Shown: in pieces, positions 7,378 through 15,353 of the stretch
Layout of the letters: every line of letters begins with the position of its first letter
How positions within the stretch are numbered: position 1 is the first letter of the stretch
DNA from: an uncultured Christensenella sp.
GTDB taxonomy: Bacteria; Bacillota; Clostridia; Christensenellales; Pumilibacteraceae
Direction: 5' to 3'
Length of the DNA: 46,834 nucleotides
Assembly: GCA_910585955.1 (NCBI GenBank)
Contig: CAJUGC010000013.1
Location: 1-46,834 of the forward strand
Position numbers and translations under genes: made by a program
The notes under the pieces: generated by a model
The model's input: only the letters and a program-made list of their open reading frames with translations
Database searches by the model: none
Told to the model about the DNA's origin: nothing

Positions 7378-8141
7378 TTTCTCTCCCCGAGCCTTACCTC
7401 TATGCCCACGCCGGCAAGATAGCGTTTTAAGTCGCCTATATCCAACTCTCGATAGTGAAAGAGTGACGCGGCAAGCGCTGCGTCTGCCCCCGCCTCGAAC
7501 GCTTGCTTGAAATGAACGGGCTTTCCCGCTCCGCCCGACGCTATGACGGGCACGTTCACGCGTTGGCAGACCTTTCTCAAAAGCTCCGTCCCGTAACCCG
7601 ATTTCGTACCGTCGTTGTCTATGCCTGTGAGTAGTATCTCGCCCGCCCCGAGCCTTACCCCCTCTTCTATCCACTCTTCTGCGTCAATGCCCGTGTCGTT
7701 GCGGCCGCCGTGAGTATAGACGGTGTATGCGCCGTCCTCCCTGCGCTTAGCGTCCACGGCAAGCACAACGCACTGCGAACCGAATATCTCCGAAAGCTTG
7801 CGGATAAGCATCGGTTCTTTTACCGCCGCGCTGTTCACGGAAATCTTGTCCGCCCCCGCGCGAAGCAAACGCCTCGCGTCTTGCGCGCTCCTTATACCTC
7901 CGCCCACGGTGAGCGGTATAAACACTCTGCGAGCAACCCGCTCGACCATGTCCGCGACTGTCGCCGCGCTCTCCACCGTTGCCGCTATGTCGAGAAATAC
8001 TATTTCGTCCGCACCGAGCTTTTCGTATGCGACGGCGTTGTCCACGGGATCGCCCGCATCGACGAGCGAGACGAAGTTGACGCCCTTGACCACTCTTCCG
8101 TCTTTCACGTCGAGGCAGGGAATTATGCGCTTTGCGTTCAT
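7374..8141 (-). CDS. hisF: Imidazole glycerol phosphate synthase cyclase subunit
   Basis: A (beta/alpha)8 barrel of 255 residues, the standard length. The catalytic aspartates are visible in IIPCLDVKDGRVVKG (residue 11) and in LAVDAKR near residue 130; phosphate-binding glycines occur in VGGGIRS and in ASGGAGK. With HisH it converts PRFAR plus ammonia to imidazole glycerol phosphate and AICAR. The ATG at 8141 overlaps the hisH stop as ATGA, and its own stop overlaps the exonuclease start the same way, so all three genes are translationally coupled. An upstream start would add 25 residues out of family and is rejected. Confidence 0.95.
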   Translation of the reverse strand: MNAKRIIPCLDVKDGRVVKGVNFVSLVDAGDPVDNAVAYEKLGADEIVFLDIAATVESAATVADMVERVARRVFIPLTVGGGIRSAQDARRLLRAGADKISVNSAAVKEPMLIRKLSEIFGSQCVVLAVDAKRREDGAYTVYTHGGRNDTGIDAEEWIEEGVRLGAGEILLTGIDNDGTKSGYGTELLRKVCQRVNVPVIASGGAGKPVHFKQAFEAGADAALAASLFHYRELDIGDLKRYLAGVGIEVRLGERK

Positions 8142-8740
8142 CTTCCGTCCTCCGCGAGCAGTTTTGCGAGAAGCTCGAGTCCTCTCGCCGAGCTTTTTTC
8201 GGGGTGGAACTGGCAAGCGCGAACTCTCCCCTTTTCCACCGCAGCCGCAAATCTTCCGTCGTAATCGGCATAAGCCGAAACGTCGTTTTCGTCTTTACAT
8301 TCTGCGGCGAAACCGTGTACGAAATACATATACTCTTTTTCGAATTCTTTAAACGCCCCTTTGCACTTTTCAAGCGTAGTCCACCCTATGTGCGGAAGCT
8401 TCTTTGTCTTTACAGGCAAACGCCTTACATTCCCTTTTAGAAAACACAGTCCCCGTTCTCCTTCGCTCTCTTCGCTGCTCTCGAATAACAACTGCAGTCC
8501 GAGACATATCCCGAGCGTCGGCATATCTTTTGCCATTCGGTTTTCGAGCGCGACGTCCATGCCCTTTTCTTTGAGAGATCGCATTGCCGCTCCGAACGCC
8601 CCGACGCCCGGCAAAATCACAAACTCCGCCCGTTCTATTTCGTGCGGATCGCCCGAAAGACGCGCCTCCTTTCCGAGAGCGGCGAGCGCGTTCATGATCG
8701 AATGTATATTGCCTGCGTCATAGTCAACAACCGAAATCAT
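8138..8740 (-). CDS. hisH: Imidazole glycerol phosphate synthase glutaminase subunit
   Basis: A class I glutamine amidotransferase of 200 residues, the usual HisH length. It opens with ISVVDYDAGN; the nucleophile Cys is in LGICLGLQLL and the His/Glu of the triad are in CQFHPEKSS. It supplies ammonia to HisF. The start at 8740 gives the family N-terminus. There is no SD in front of it; instead a -10 box ends six bases before the ATG, so the mRNA is predicted to be leaderless. No other his genes are in the window apart from hisF and the HisJ-like protein, so the pathway is split or partial here. Confidence 0.95.
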   Translation of the reverse strand: MISVVDYDAGNIHSIMNALAALGKEARLSGDPHEIERAEFVILPGVGAFGAAMRSLKEKGMDVALENRMAKDMPTLGICLGLQLLFESSEESEGERGLCFLKGNVRRLPVKTKKLPHIGWTTLEKCKGAFKEFEKEYMYFVHGFAAECKDENDVSAYADYDGRFAAAVEKGRVRACQFHPEKSSARGLELLAKLLAEDGR

Positions 8741-8746
8741 ATGGTT

Positions 8747-8776
8747 ATTGTACCACACGAGCCGATCCGCCGTCAA
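8747..8776 (-). promoter_or_regulatory. hisH promoter, predicted leaderless start
   Basis: On the minus strand TTGACG (8776..8771) and TACAAT (8752..8747) are 18 bases apart. Exactly six bases (AACCAT) separate the -10 box from the hisH ATG, which puts the expected first base of the transcript on the A of the start codon. No SD is present. Confidence 0.65.
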
Positions 8777-8828
8777 TCGGTTGACAAGGTCGAGCACTGT
8801 GAAATTTATCCAAAGCTTTTTCAAAGCA

Positions 8829-8857
8829 TTGACTTTTCTTCGTCGTAGGTGTATTAT
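8829..8857 (+). promoter_or_regulatory. lgt promoter, predicted leaderless start
   Basis: TTGACT (8829-8834) and TATTAT (8852-8857) are 17 bases apart. The ATG at 8864 follows after six bases (ATAGGT), so the transcript should start at the A of the start codon. It diverges from the hisH promoter, which has the same geometry. Confidence 0.65.
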
Positions 8858-8863
8858 ATAGGT

Positions 8864-9817
8864 ATGTTTTCCGCAATGATAATTCATAACAGCTATAACG
8901 AACTTTTCAAGATAGGCGGTCTGACCGTCTACACTTACGGACTTCTTATCGCGGTAGGTCTTATAGCGGCGTTCGCGCTGTTCTTCTTCCTATCGAAAAA
9001 GTTTAAGCTTGCAGACAAGTCGTTCGACTTCTACTCGCTCACGGTAATAATATCGATCGTCGTAGGCTTTTTATTCGGATGTCTGTTTCAATCTATATAC
9101 GAGTGGATCGACAGCGGATTCAAACGCTTTTCGTTCGGCGGAATGTCTTTCATGGGCGGTCTTATCGGCGGCGTAGCTCTGTATATAATAATCTCCGCGA
9201 TATTTGCCAAAGGGCAAGCTCGCAAGGACTTTTGGAAAGTCGCGAACATGATAGCTCCGTGCATCACGATCGCTCACGGTTTCGGAAGAATAGGCTGCCT
9301 TTTCGGAAGATGCTGCTACGGCGTACCCAACGACTCTTTTCTTTCCGTAAAATACGATAATTTCTCGCATCCCGTACTTGCGACACAGTTGCTCGAAGCG
9401 CTGTTTTTATTCATACTGACGGGCGTGATCGTTTTCATGCTTTTGAAATATAAGCGACTCGACCTTTCTCTGCTCGTATATCTTTACGGTTATGCGGTCT
9501 GGCGCTTCATAATAGAGTTCTGGCGCGACGACATACGCGGCGCGTTCTTGATACCCGGGCTATCCCCTTCGCAGTTTCAATCGTTGGTTATGGCGCTTAT
9601 TGCGGGAGCGCTCACGCTTTACATTTACTATTTCGATCGAATACCATTCCGAGGCAAAGAACTTATAGGAAGAAGTTTTCAAAGCGTCGCTCTCGCCGAA
9701 ATAGCCGAGGCGGAGATAGAATCGGCTCGCGCGGAAACATATAACGGCGAAAAGTCCGAAGCGAAAACTTCGGACAGCGAATACAGCCAAACCGAAGCCG
9801 ATAAAGAGGAAACGTAA
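8864..9817 (+). CDS. lgt: Prolipoprotein diacylglyceryl transferase
   Basis: This integral membrane enzyme attaches diacylglycerol from phosphatidylglycerol to the lipobox cysteine of prolipoproteins. It has about seven membrane segments, the N-terminal block GGLTVYTYGLLIAVG, the FGGMSFMGGLIGG loop and the family signature region HGFGRIGCLFGRCCYG. A later Arg-containing block reads AVWRFIIEFWRDD. The last 45 residues are a charged Glu/Ser-rich tail outside the usual family length. I prefer the ATG at 8864: a GTG at 8851 is out of the way of any SD and falls inside the promoter. At least four predicted lipoproteins in this window would be its substrates. It is followed after 26 bp by an unknown gene. 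Confidence 0.93.
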   Translation: MFSAMIIHNSYNELFKIGGLTVYTYGLLIAVGLIAAFALFFFLSKKFKLADKSFDFYSLTVIISIVVGFLFGCLFQSIYEWIDSGFKRFSFGGMSFMGGLIGGVALYIIISAIFAKGQARKDFWKVANMIAPCITIAHGFGRIGCLFGRCCYGVPNDSFLSVKYDNFSHPVLATQLLEALFLFILTGVIVFMLLKYKRLDLSLLVYLYGYAVWRFIIEFWRDDIRGAFLIPGLSPSQFQSLVMALIAGALTLYIYYFDRIPFRGKELIGRSFQSVALAEIAEAEIESARAETYNGEKSEAKTSDSEYSQTEADKEET

Positions 9818-9843
9818 TAATTTTATAAAGACGGGGAATCAAA

Positions 9844-11028
9844 ATGAAAATCGCATACAACGACGGCGTCAAACTTTCGCTTTCCGAAGGAGAACCCAAT
9901 CTCAGGGAAAGCGATTACATAACGAATTATTATACGGTCACGCAGAAGAGCAACGACTCGCTCGAGTGGAAAACGAGCGGTTACGGTGCGGCTTTTCGCG
10001 GCGAAACTCAAGGTCCGCGCGGCGAAGAGAAAGTCGAAGCGTACATAAATTCCGTCGCCTGTCTGTCGGAATCCGAAATTTTATACAGCTTCAGCGTGAA
10101 TAATATGTCGGGACTGTACAAAAAGAATTTTGCGCTCGAAAAGGACTCCGAGTCGCACGTCATTCACTCGAACACAACGGAGTTTTTAGGCGTAGACTAC
10201 AACGAAAAGACCGAAAGCGCGATCGCTTCCATAAAGACGGACGCCGTGTGCGCGAATCTTGCGCTCATAGACATAAACAGCGGCGACTACCGCGCGGTCA
10301 CGGGCGGCGACAGCAAGGACTCGAACCCGTCCTTTTCGGTCTTTAAACCGAACACCGTTTTGTACGACACGAGCGGAGTCGGACGCGATTACGGCGGTAG
10401 ATTTGTAAAGTACGCGCCCGCAAAGCTTGCCGCGCTTGACCTCGACGGCATGAAAATAACCGAGCTTTACGGCGACGACAAGTATTCGTACGTTTGCCCG
10501 AAAGACGATAAAAACGGCAATTTGTATTGCATACGCCGTCCTATAAAGGAAAAGAAAAAACGCAATCTGTTTATCGATATCCTTCTCATTCCCTGGCGGA
10601 TACTGCAAGCGATATATTACTTTCTCGAAAGCTTCGTCATGCTGTTTACGGGTAAGACCTTTACAGAAAAGACAGAGAATCCGACAAAGGGACGGTCGCG
10701 CACTTCGAGACAGATTTTAATCGACGGAAACCTCATCGAAGCCGACAAGGAATATAGGCGCAACCAGCGCAACAAGGATAAACTTGCGGGCTTCGTTCCC
10801 CTCTCTTGGCAACTCGTCAAAATCTCGAACGGCGCAGTCGAAGTCATTAAAAAGGGAATTTCGGCGTTCGACGTCGAAAACGACGGCTCCGTTATCTGCG
10901 CAAACGGCAGACACGTTTTGCGCATTAAAGACGGCAAGACCGAAAAGACCGCGGACGGTTCGGCTATACTGAAAGTAGCCGCGTCGAAGTCTCACCCCGA
11001 CGCTCTCTCGGGCGGCATATTCGGGTAA
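9844..11028 (+). CDS. Unknown protein, possible beta-propeller with an inserted hydrophobic segment
   Basis: I do not recognise this 394-residue protein. It starts at an ATG with a GGGGA SD, 26 bp after lgt, so it is probably co-transcribed. Residues 1-215 and 300-394 contain repeated blade-like phrases (for example NLALIDINSGDYRAV, KLAALDLDGMKITELYG, VKISNGAVEVIKKGISAF) typical of beta-propeller or WD-like folds. Between them a basic stretch (KEKKKR) leads into a hydrophobic segment of about 30 residues (FIDILLIPWRILQAIYYFLE) that could be membrane-bound or re-entrant. There is no signal peptide. A cytoplasmic, membrane-associated protein is the best guess. A strong terminator follows. Confidence 0.75.
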   Translation: MKIAYNDGVKLSLSEGEPNLRESDYITNYYTVTQKSNDSLEWKTSGYGAAFRGETQGPRGEEKVEAYINSVACLSESEILYSFSVNNMSGLYKKNFALEKDSESHVIHSNTTEFLGVDYNEKTESAIASIKTDAVCANLALIDINSGDYRAVTGGDSKDSNPSFSVFKPNTVLYDTSGVGRDYGGRFVKYAPAKLAALDLDGMKITELYGDDKYSYVCPKDDKNGNLYCIRRPIKEKKKRNLFIDILLIPWRILQAIYYFLESFVMLFTGKTFTEKTENPTKGRSRTSRQILIDGNLIEADKEYRRNQRNKDKLAGFVPLSWQLVKISNGAVEVIKKGISAFDVENDGSVICANGRHVLRIKDGKTEKTADGSAILKVAASKSHPDALSGGIFG

Positions 11029-11043
11029 GATTGCAGAATAAGA

Positions 11044-11074
11044 AAAACCTACCGATCGGATTTCGGTAGGTTTT
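11044..11074. terminator. Bidirectional terminator between convergent genes
   Basis: A perfect 12-bp stem (AAAACCTACCGA at 11044-11055 with TCGGTAGGTTTT at 11063-11074) and a 7-base loop lie between the lgt unit and the collagen-like lipoprotein gene. A-rich and T-rich flanks allow termination on both strands. Confidence 0.85.
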
Positions 11075-11096
11075 GTTTTATTGCCGTTTTGCTTAT

Positions 11097-14021
11097 TTAT
11101 GCCGCAGGTGCGCGTTCGTCCCAAATTTCGACAAGGCTCGTATCTTCCGTGCATTGCGTGACGAGCTCGCCGTCTCTGTTGTCTTTTCCGAGCGTCTTGA
11201 GCGCAGTAAGCGCATCGAACGTCAGCGTCTTGAGCTCCGCTCCCGCCGCCTCCTCGTCGCTGTGCATACATACATAGACATTGTTTTTGCTCCTAAGCGT
11301 TACGTTGCGGAGGGTCACGTCGGTCTCGGCGTGGAACAGATAGCTGCCCGTCTCGCCCGTGTGATAGGTGCCTATTACGACTGCGGCGCCGGGAACATTG
11401 TAACCCTTGCCCCATGCCTCGTGAGCGCTTGTCGATGCGGCATACTTGTCGAGATCGGAATTTGTGCCGAGCGCTTCGACGGTGGAGTTCTCTATTATCG
11501 CAATGCCGTTTCTGAGAATTATGCCCTGCGTCTGCCCCGCTATGTACGACGCTTTTTCGACCTTGAGCGTCGCAGGCACGTTTATGAGCACGCCTACTCC
11601 GTACTTGTTGTCTGCGTCTTGCGGGTTTGCTGTCGCAAACTCATTGCCGACGCCCGCGATTATCTTCGAATACTTAATAGTTATGATGACGCCGAAGTCG
11701 GTCGAGCCGCTTACGTTCGTACCTATGCCGTAGAAGCCGCCCGCGTTTATTTCGGAATCGGCGGCGACATTCAAAGTTGCCGCTTTGCCGTCCATAAATA
11801 TCGCGCTGCGGTTCGTGTACATCTTGACGGCCTCTAGCGAGAGCGTGCAGAACTCGCCGACGCTCATTGCATAGTCGCCGTAGATCATGTCCGCAGTCGG
11901 TTTTTCGGTCTTGTTCATGATAATTCTGCCGTTTTGGAACAGAACGTCGGCGTTGTTCGTCACCTTTATGCCCTTGGAATCTATCGTAAGCGTATGTCCG
12001 TTGAGCCCGAATTGCAAGTCTCTGTCTATTACCGTATAGCCCGCGTTCTCGCCCTCCGTTACGTTTGCCTCGAGCAGCAGATCCGTCGTAAGACGAATAT
12101 TTTTTGCACCGTAGTCCATAAGGTCGCTAATCTTGCGCTGGCTTTCCGCTTCGTACCATTCGTTTGCATTCAGCAGCATTTCGGGACGGTATACTCTGCC
12201 CGTCGTCTTATCCTTATTCTCGACATGGAAGTTCACGTCTCCCGAGCGGGCAAAAGTCATTGCGTCGTAGGTAAACGCCGCGCCTATCCATTCGCCGTCG
12301 GCATTATATCCCGTATTGTTCACGCCGCTGTTTCCGTTTACCCAAACGGTTTCCCAATTCAACTTAAACAACCCGTTGGGGAAAGTGTTTGCCTTCAATT
12401 CGCAGTTTGTCAACGTGCAGTCGGAAAAGTATTGATAACCGTTTCCCTTATTGCCTACGACAACCGTTGCGCTCGGCACATCGTTAGACGAGCCCCAACT
12501 ATTATCATATCTGTTTTCCTGATAAGGGAATACACCGAGCGAAGAAAGCCGCGAGTTGCGCGCCACAAAGTGGCCTCCGCGAACTATGATCGACTGCGAC
12601 GTACCTATAAGATCGCTGTTCTCTACGATAACCGAACCGGGTACGTTTATCATAAGAGCCGTAGCGGGTACGAAGGTGCCCGGTATGGTGTTGCGACGTT
12701 CATTGACCGAAGACGCGTTTATTACAGAATTTCTGACCTGTATGACAACATTCCAGCGCTCTGCGCTCAAAGCGTTTGTTGCTATGCCGTAAGTGCCCTC
12801 GGCATCGACGGTCGAGTTGTTTATTACCTCGACAGACGATGAAAGTCCGTCGACAAGTACACCCGTAAAGAACGTGAAAAAGTCGATTGTATCGAGCTTG
12901 AGCGAGCAGTAGTTGGCTATATGAACGGTTGCGTTCGACGCCGCGCCGCTTGTTCCGTCCGTAGCGACTACTTTCGCTTCACCCTCGGTATTCGCAAGCC
13001 TTGCATATTCTTGCGTGCGCTTAAGCTCCTTATCGCTTGCCACAGGTTTACCGTCGGGATAAGTATCGGAAACATATACCGTTCTGCCCGCGTGCTCTAC
13101 CCCGTTAAGCGTCTGATCTTCAACCGTGCCTACCTTTGCGGAATCGCTCGTTACGGCGCGGTTTATTCTCTTCAAACTGCCGTTTTTAAGCGTAACGCTC
13201 GCATTGCCCGAAATGTTTAATGCGTCCGCTTCGAGAATCACTTCATGTCCCGCGAAGTCGATTTCCACGTCCTCGGTAAGCTCTATGACGGAAGTGTATT
13301 TCGCTACCGGTGTTTTATCCGAAGAGTGATCGACAAATCTGTTGCCTGCCCAAAGGACATCGGCTACAAGCCGAATACGTCTGACGTGAAGCTCCATGAG
13401 CTGCCAAAGCTCGTCACTGTCGGCGGCTTCGTAGAACACGTTCTGATCCACGATGTCTACGCTCTGCTCGGTGGTTATCGTGCCGGGCTCGTCGTTCGCG
13501 TCTATGTAGGACAATTGCAATTTGTGACGAATGCCCCACTTGTCGGCGGTTACATACTGCGCGGACGTTATGCTGAGCACGCCGTCCGTTCCGTCGGCGC
13601 CCGTTTCGCCGACTTCGCCTTTGAGGCTTTCGAGCCACTCGGCTTCGGTACCAGTGAAGCCGTTTTCCTTGGCTATCTCATACGCCGACTTGCCTGCGAC
13701 GCCGGGCTTGCCCGTTACGCCCTTGAGCGACGCTATCCACTCGGCTTCGGTTCCCTTGTAACCGCCCTCGACTGCTATCTCGTAAGCCGACTTGCCCGCC
13801 GCGCCGGAAGTTCCCGCGCTGCCGTTTGTTCCGGGCTTGCCTTTTTCGCCTTTAAGCGAGTCGAGCCACTCGGCTTCGGTGCCCGTAAAGCCGTTCTTGA
13901 CCGCCAATTCGTAAGCGGACAGTCCGTCGGTCGGCGTTTCGCCGCAACCGACGACGGCGATTGCCGCCGTCGCCGCGAGCGCAACTGCAAGCAACATTAC
14001 CAAGAACCTTTTCATTTTCAT
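11097..14021 (-). CDS. Collagen-like repeat / parallel beta-helix surface lipoprotein
   Basis: A 974-residue lipoprotein with signal peptide and lipobox VVGC (C26). Residues about 33-165 hold three copies of a module reading roughly SAYEIAVENGFTGTEAEWL, each joined by short collagen-like Gly-X-Y runs (GEKGKPGTNGSAG and similar). The rest is two related halves, each starting with a conserved phrase about a Glu-rich 'W..LMEL/ISDLMDYGAKNIRL' segment and followed by many beta-helix-like repeats of the type SVxVxNSTVDAEGTYGI and TLNVAADSEINAGGFYG. Such right-handed beta-helices are used in adhesins and polysaccharide-active proteins. Its role is inferred as surface adhesion or polysaccharide binding. 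It has a strong SD (AGGAG) and its own promoter with a ten-G run in the spacer. Confidence 0.85.
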   Translation of the reverse strand: MKMKRFLVMLLAVALAATAAIAVVGCGETPTDGLSAYELAVKNGFTGTEAEWLDSLKGEKGKPGTNGSAGTSGAAGKSAYEIAVEGGYKGTEAEWIASLKGVTGKPGVAGKSAYEIAKENGFTGTEAEWLESLKGEVGETGADGTDGVLSITSAQYVTADKWGIRHKLQLSYIDANDEPGTITTEQSVDIVDQNVFYEAADSDELWQLMELHVRRIRLVADVLWAGNRFVDHSSDKTPVAKYTSVIELTEDVEIDFAGHEVILEADALNISGNASVTLKNGSLKRINRAVTSDSAKVGTVEDQTLNGVEHAGRTVYVSDTYPDGKPVASDKELKRTQEYARLANTEGEAKVVATDGTSGAASNATVHIANYCSLKLDTIDFFTFFTGVLVDGLSSSVEVINNSTVDAEGTYGIATNALSAERWNVVIQVRNSVINASSVNERRNTIPGTFVPATALMINVPGSVIVENSDLIGTSQSIIVRGGHFVARNSRLSSLGVFPYQENRYDNSWGSSNDVPSATVVVGNKGNGYQYFSDCTLTNCELKANTFPNGLFKLNWETVWVNGNSGVNNTGYNADGEWIGAAFTYDAMTFARSGDVNFHVENKDKTTGRVYRPEMLLNANEWYEAESQRKISDLMDYGAKNIRLTTDLLLEANVTEGENAGYTVIDRDLQFGLNGHTLTIDSKGIKVTNNADVLFQNGRIIMNKTEKPTADMIYGDYAMSVGEFCTLSLEAVKMYTNRSAIFMDGKAATLNVAADSEINAGGFYGIGTNVSGSTDFGVIITIKYSKIIAGVGNEFATANPQDADNKYGVGVLINVPATLKVEKASYIAGQTQGIILRNGIAIIENSTVEALGTNSDLDKYAASTSAHEAWGKGYNVPGAAVVIGTYHTGETGSYLFHAETDVTLRNVTLRSKNNVYVCMHSDEEAAGAELKTLTFDALTALKTLGKDNRDGELVTQCTEDTSLVEIWDERAPAA

Positions 14022-14077
14022 AATACCATTCTCCTTTTTTTTGTAGAATTTCCACTTTTTAACAAAGGTATGAAGAT

Positions 14078-14109
14078 ATTATAACATAGTCCCCCCCCCC
14101 GAGAGTCAA
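14078..14109 (-). promoter_or_regulatory. Promoter with G10 tract in the -35/-10 spacer
   Basis: On the minus strand TTGACT (14109..14104) and TATAAT (14083..14078) flank a 20-base spacer containing ten consecutive G (14100..14091). Seven G would give the optimal 17-base spacing. The start codon of the collagen-like lipoprotein lies 56 bases further on. Slippage in the tract would alter promoter strength, a known type of phase-variable control. Confidence 0.65.
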
Positions 14110-14442
14110 GTAAATCAGTACTCTTTTTTATACTTTTTCTGCAATTTTTTATATTGCCGACAGCGTAAGGTGAAAGGCAGTTTTTTTGTTTGATTTGTAT
14201 ACTACTCTTTCGACACCGTGTAACCAAGCTTCGCTTCGTGGCGTTCGCTTCGTCGTACAGACGACTCGTTCGGCTGAGCGCTCGTTCCTTGTTACGGCGC
14301 CGCTTTTCCCTGTCAAGGGAAAGCGTTATAGAGGATTGTGCGGCGTTTATAGCAACTTTCGATGTCCATGAACACGACGTCGTAAATCTTGTTGTATTTT
14401 GCAAACAACTTCTACGACATTATTTGCGATTAAAGACAAAAA
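14110..14442. repeat. Non-coding stretch with GC-rich intergenic repeat
   Basis: No convincing gene lies here. The part at about 14205-14310 is rich in TTCGCTTCG-type strings and, read on the minus strand, shares modules with the intergenic repeats near 25.3 and 39.2 kb (for example GCGCTCAGCCGA and GCGAACGCCACG). A hairpin, CTTTTCCCT with AGGGAAAG, lies at about 14304-14325. The remainder shows no recognisable feature. Confidence 0.5.
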
Positions 14443-14476
14443 AAATCGAACCGAAAAAGTTTTCTCGATCCGATTT
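14443..14476 (-). terminator. Terminator of the HAD-hprK-kinase operon
   Basis: Read on the minus strand, an inverted repeat of about 15 pairs (several G-U) closes a short loop and is followed by eight T. It lies about 60 bases after the stop of the amino acid kinase gene, the last gene of the operon. Confidence 0.75.
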
Positions 14477-14534
14477 CGAAGTTGTTTTTGTGGACTCTTC
14501 TACAATATTGTCCTGTTTTTTTGCGGTAAATAAT

Positions 14535-15353
14535 CTAATTTTTCGTCTCTATGACCGTGGCGGGAGCGGCACCCGAAAGAATGTCGGAAATGTCGTACTT
14601 TGCGGAAGCGATTATTACTTTCGTTCCGTGTGTGACGCACGGCTTTATGTATTCGAGTTTCGCCGCCGCGCCGTTGGAGCCGGCTCGCGACCTGCCTACG
14701 CAACGCGATTTCGCCTCGTCTACGAGTCTCAAAGTCTCCTCTTTCGTCTTGCCGCGAATGGTCGTTATAAGCGAATTTTTGTCCGCCACGTCATAGAAAA
14801 TACCGTCGAGCGTCGAAAGGATCAGAAGAGTCTCGGCTTCTACCATAAAGGCTATCTGCGCCGCCGTTTCGTCGTTGTCTACGAGTTCGCAAACATCGTC
14901 TTTTTCCGCCCTGAGTCGCTCGATCTCCATTTTGCGGTTCTCTTCGACAGAGACCGCATCGTTATAGTTAACTATGGGAATCGCGCCCTGCTCCGCCGAA
15001 CGCACGAGCATTTCGCCAATGTGTCGACGCTTTACGGGGTCGTTGAAGTGGCGATGTTCGACAAGGAGCTGACGCACCGAATATTTTTCGTCAATAAACA
15101 TTCTGTATGTCTGCATGAGAACGCTCTGACCCTGCGCGGCATAATCGGTCTTTATTTCGTCCCTGTCGCCCGTAAGTTCGACGCCGTTACGCTTCATGTA
15201 ATCGAGCCGACCTATTTCGGTAGCGCCCGACGTGACCCAGACCATACCGGGACGAAGCTGTCTGCCGATACGCGCGAATTTGTTATAGTCGATGTCTCCG
15301 CGCTCTATGAGCGCCATCGAGCCTATTTTCCCGACAAGTTCAATTCCCGCCAT
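14535..15353 (-). CDS. Amino acid kinase family protein, glutamate 5-kinase-like
   Basis: This 272-residue protein has the layout of the amino acid kinase superfamily: an N-terminal glycine-rich strand (ELVGKIGSMALI), a VTSGATEIGR block where ProB has its SSGA motif, the IPIVNYNDAVS segment, the DNDETAAQIA metal/substrate region, LLILSTLDGIF, and a late SRAGSNGAAAKLEYIK segment corresponding to the ATP-binding GTGGMxTK of glutamate 5-kinase. It probably phosphorylates a carboxylate or nucleotide, but several key positions differ from ProB and no proA or PUA domain is present, so the substrate is uncertain. Its ATG follows directly on the hprK stop (TAAATG) with an SD (GGAGGA) inside hprK, so translation is coupled. 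Confidence 0.75.
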   Translation of the reverse strand: MAGIELVGKIGSMALIERGDIDYNKFARIGRQLRPGMVWVTSGATEIGRLDYMKRNGVELTGDRDEIKTDYAAQGQSVLMQTYRMFIDEKYSVRQLLVEHRHFNDPVKRRHIGEMLVRSAEQGAIPIVNYNDAVSVEENRKMEIERLRAEKDDVCELVDNDETAAQIAFMVEAETLLILSTLDGIFYDVADKNSLITTIRGKTKEETLRLVDEAKSRCVGRSRAGSNGAAAKLEYIKPCVTHGTKVIIASAKYDISDILSGAAPATVIETKN

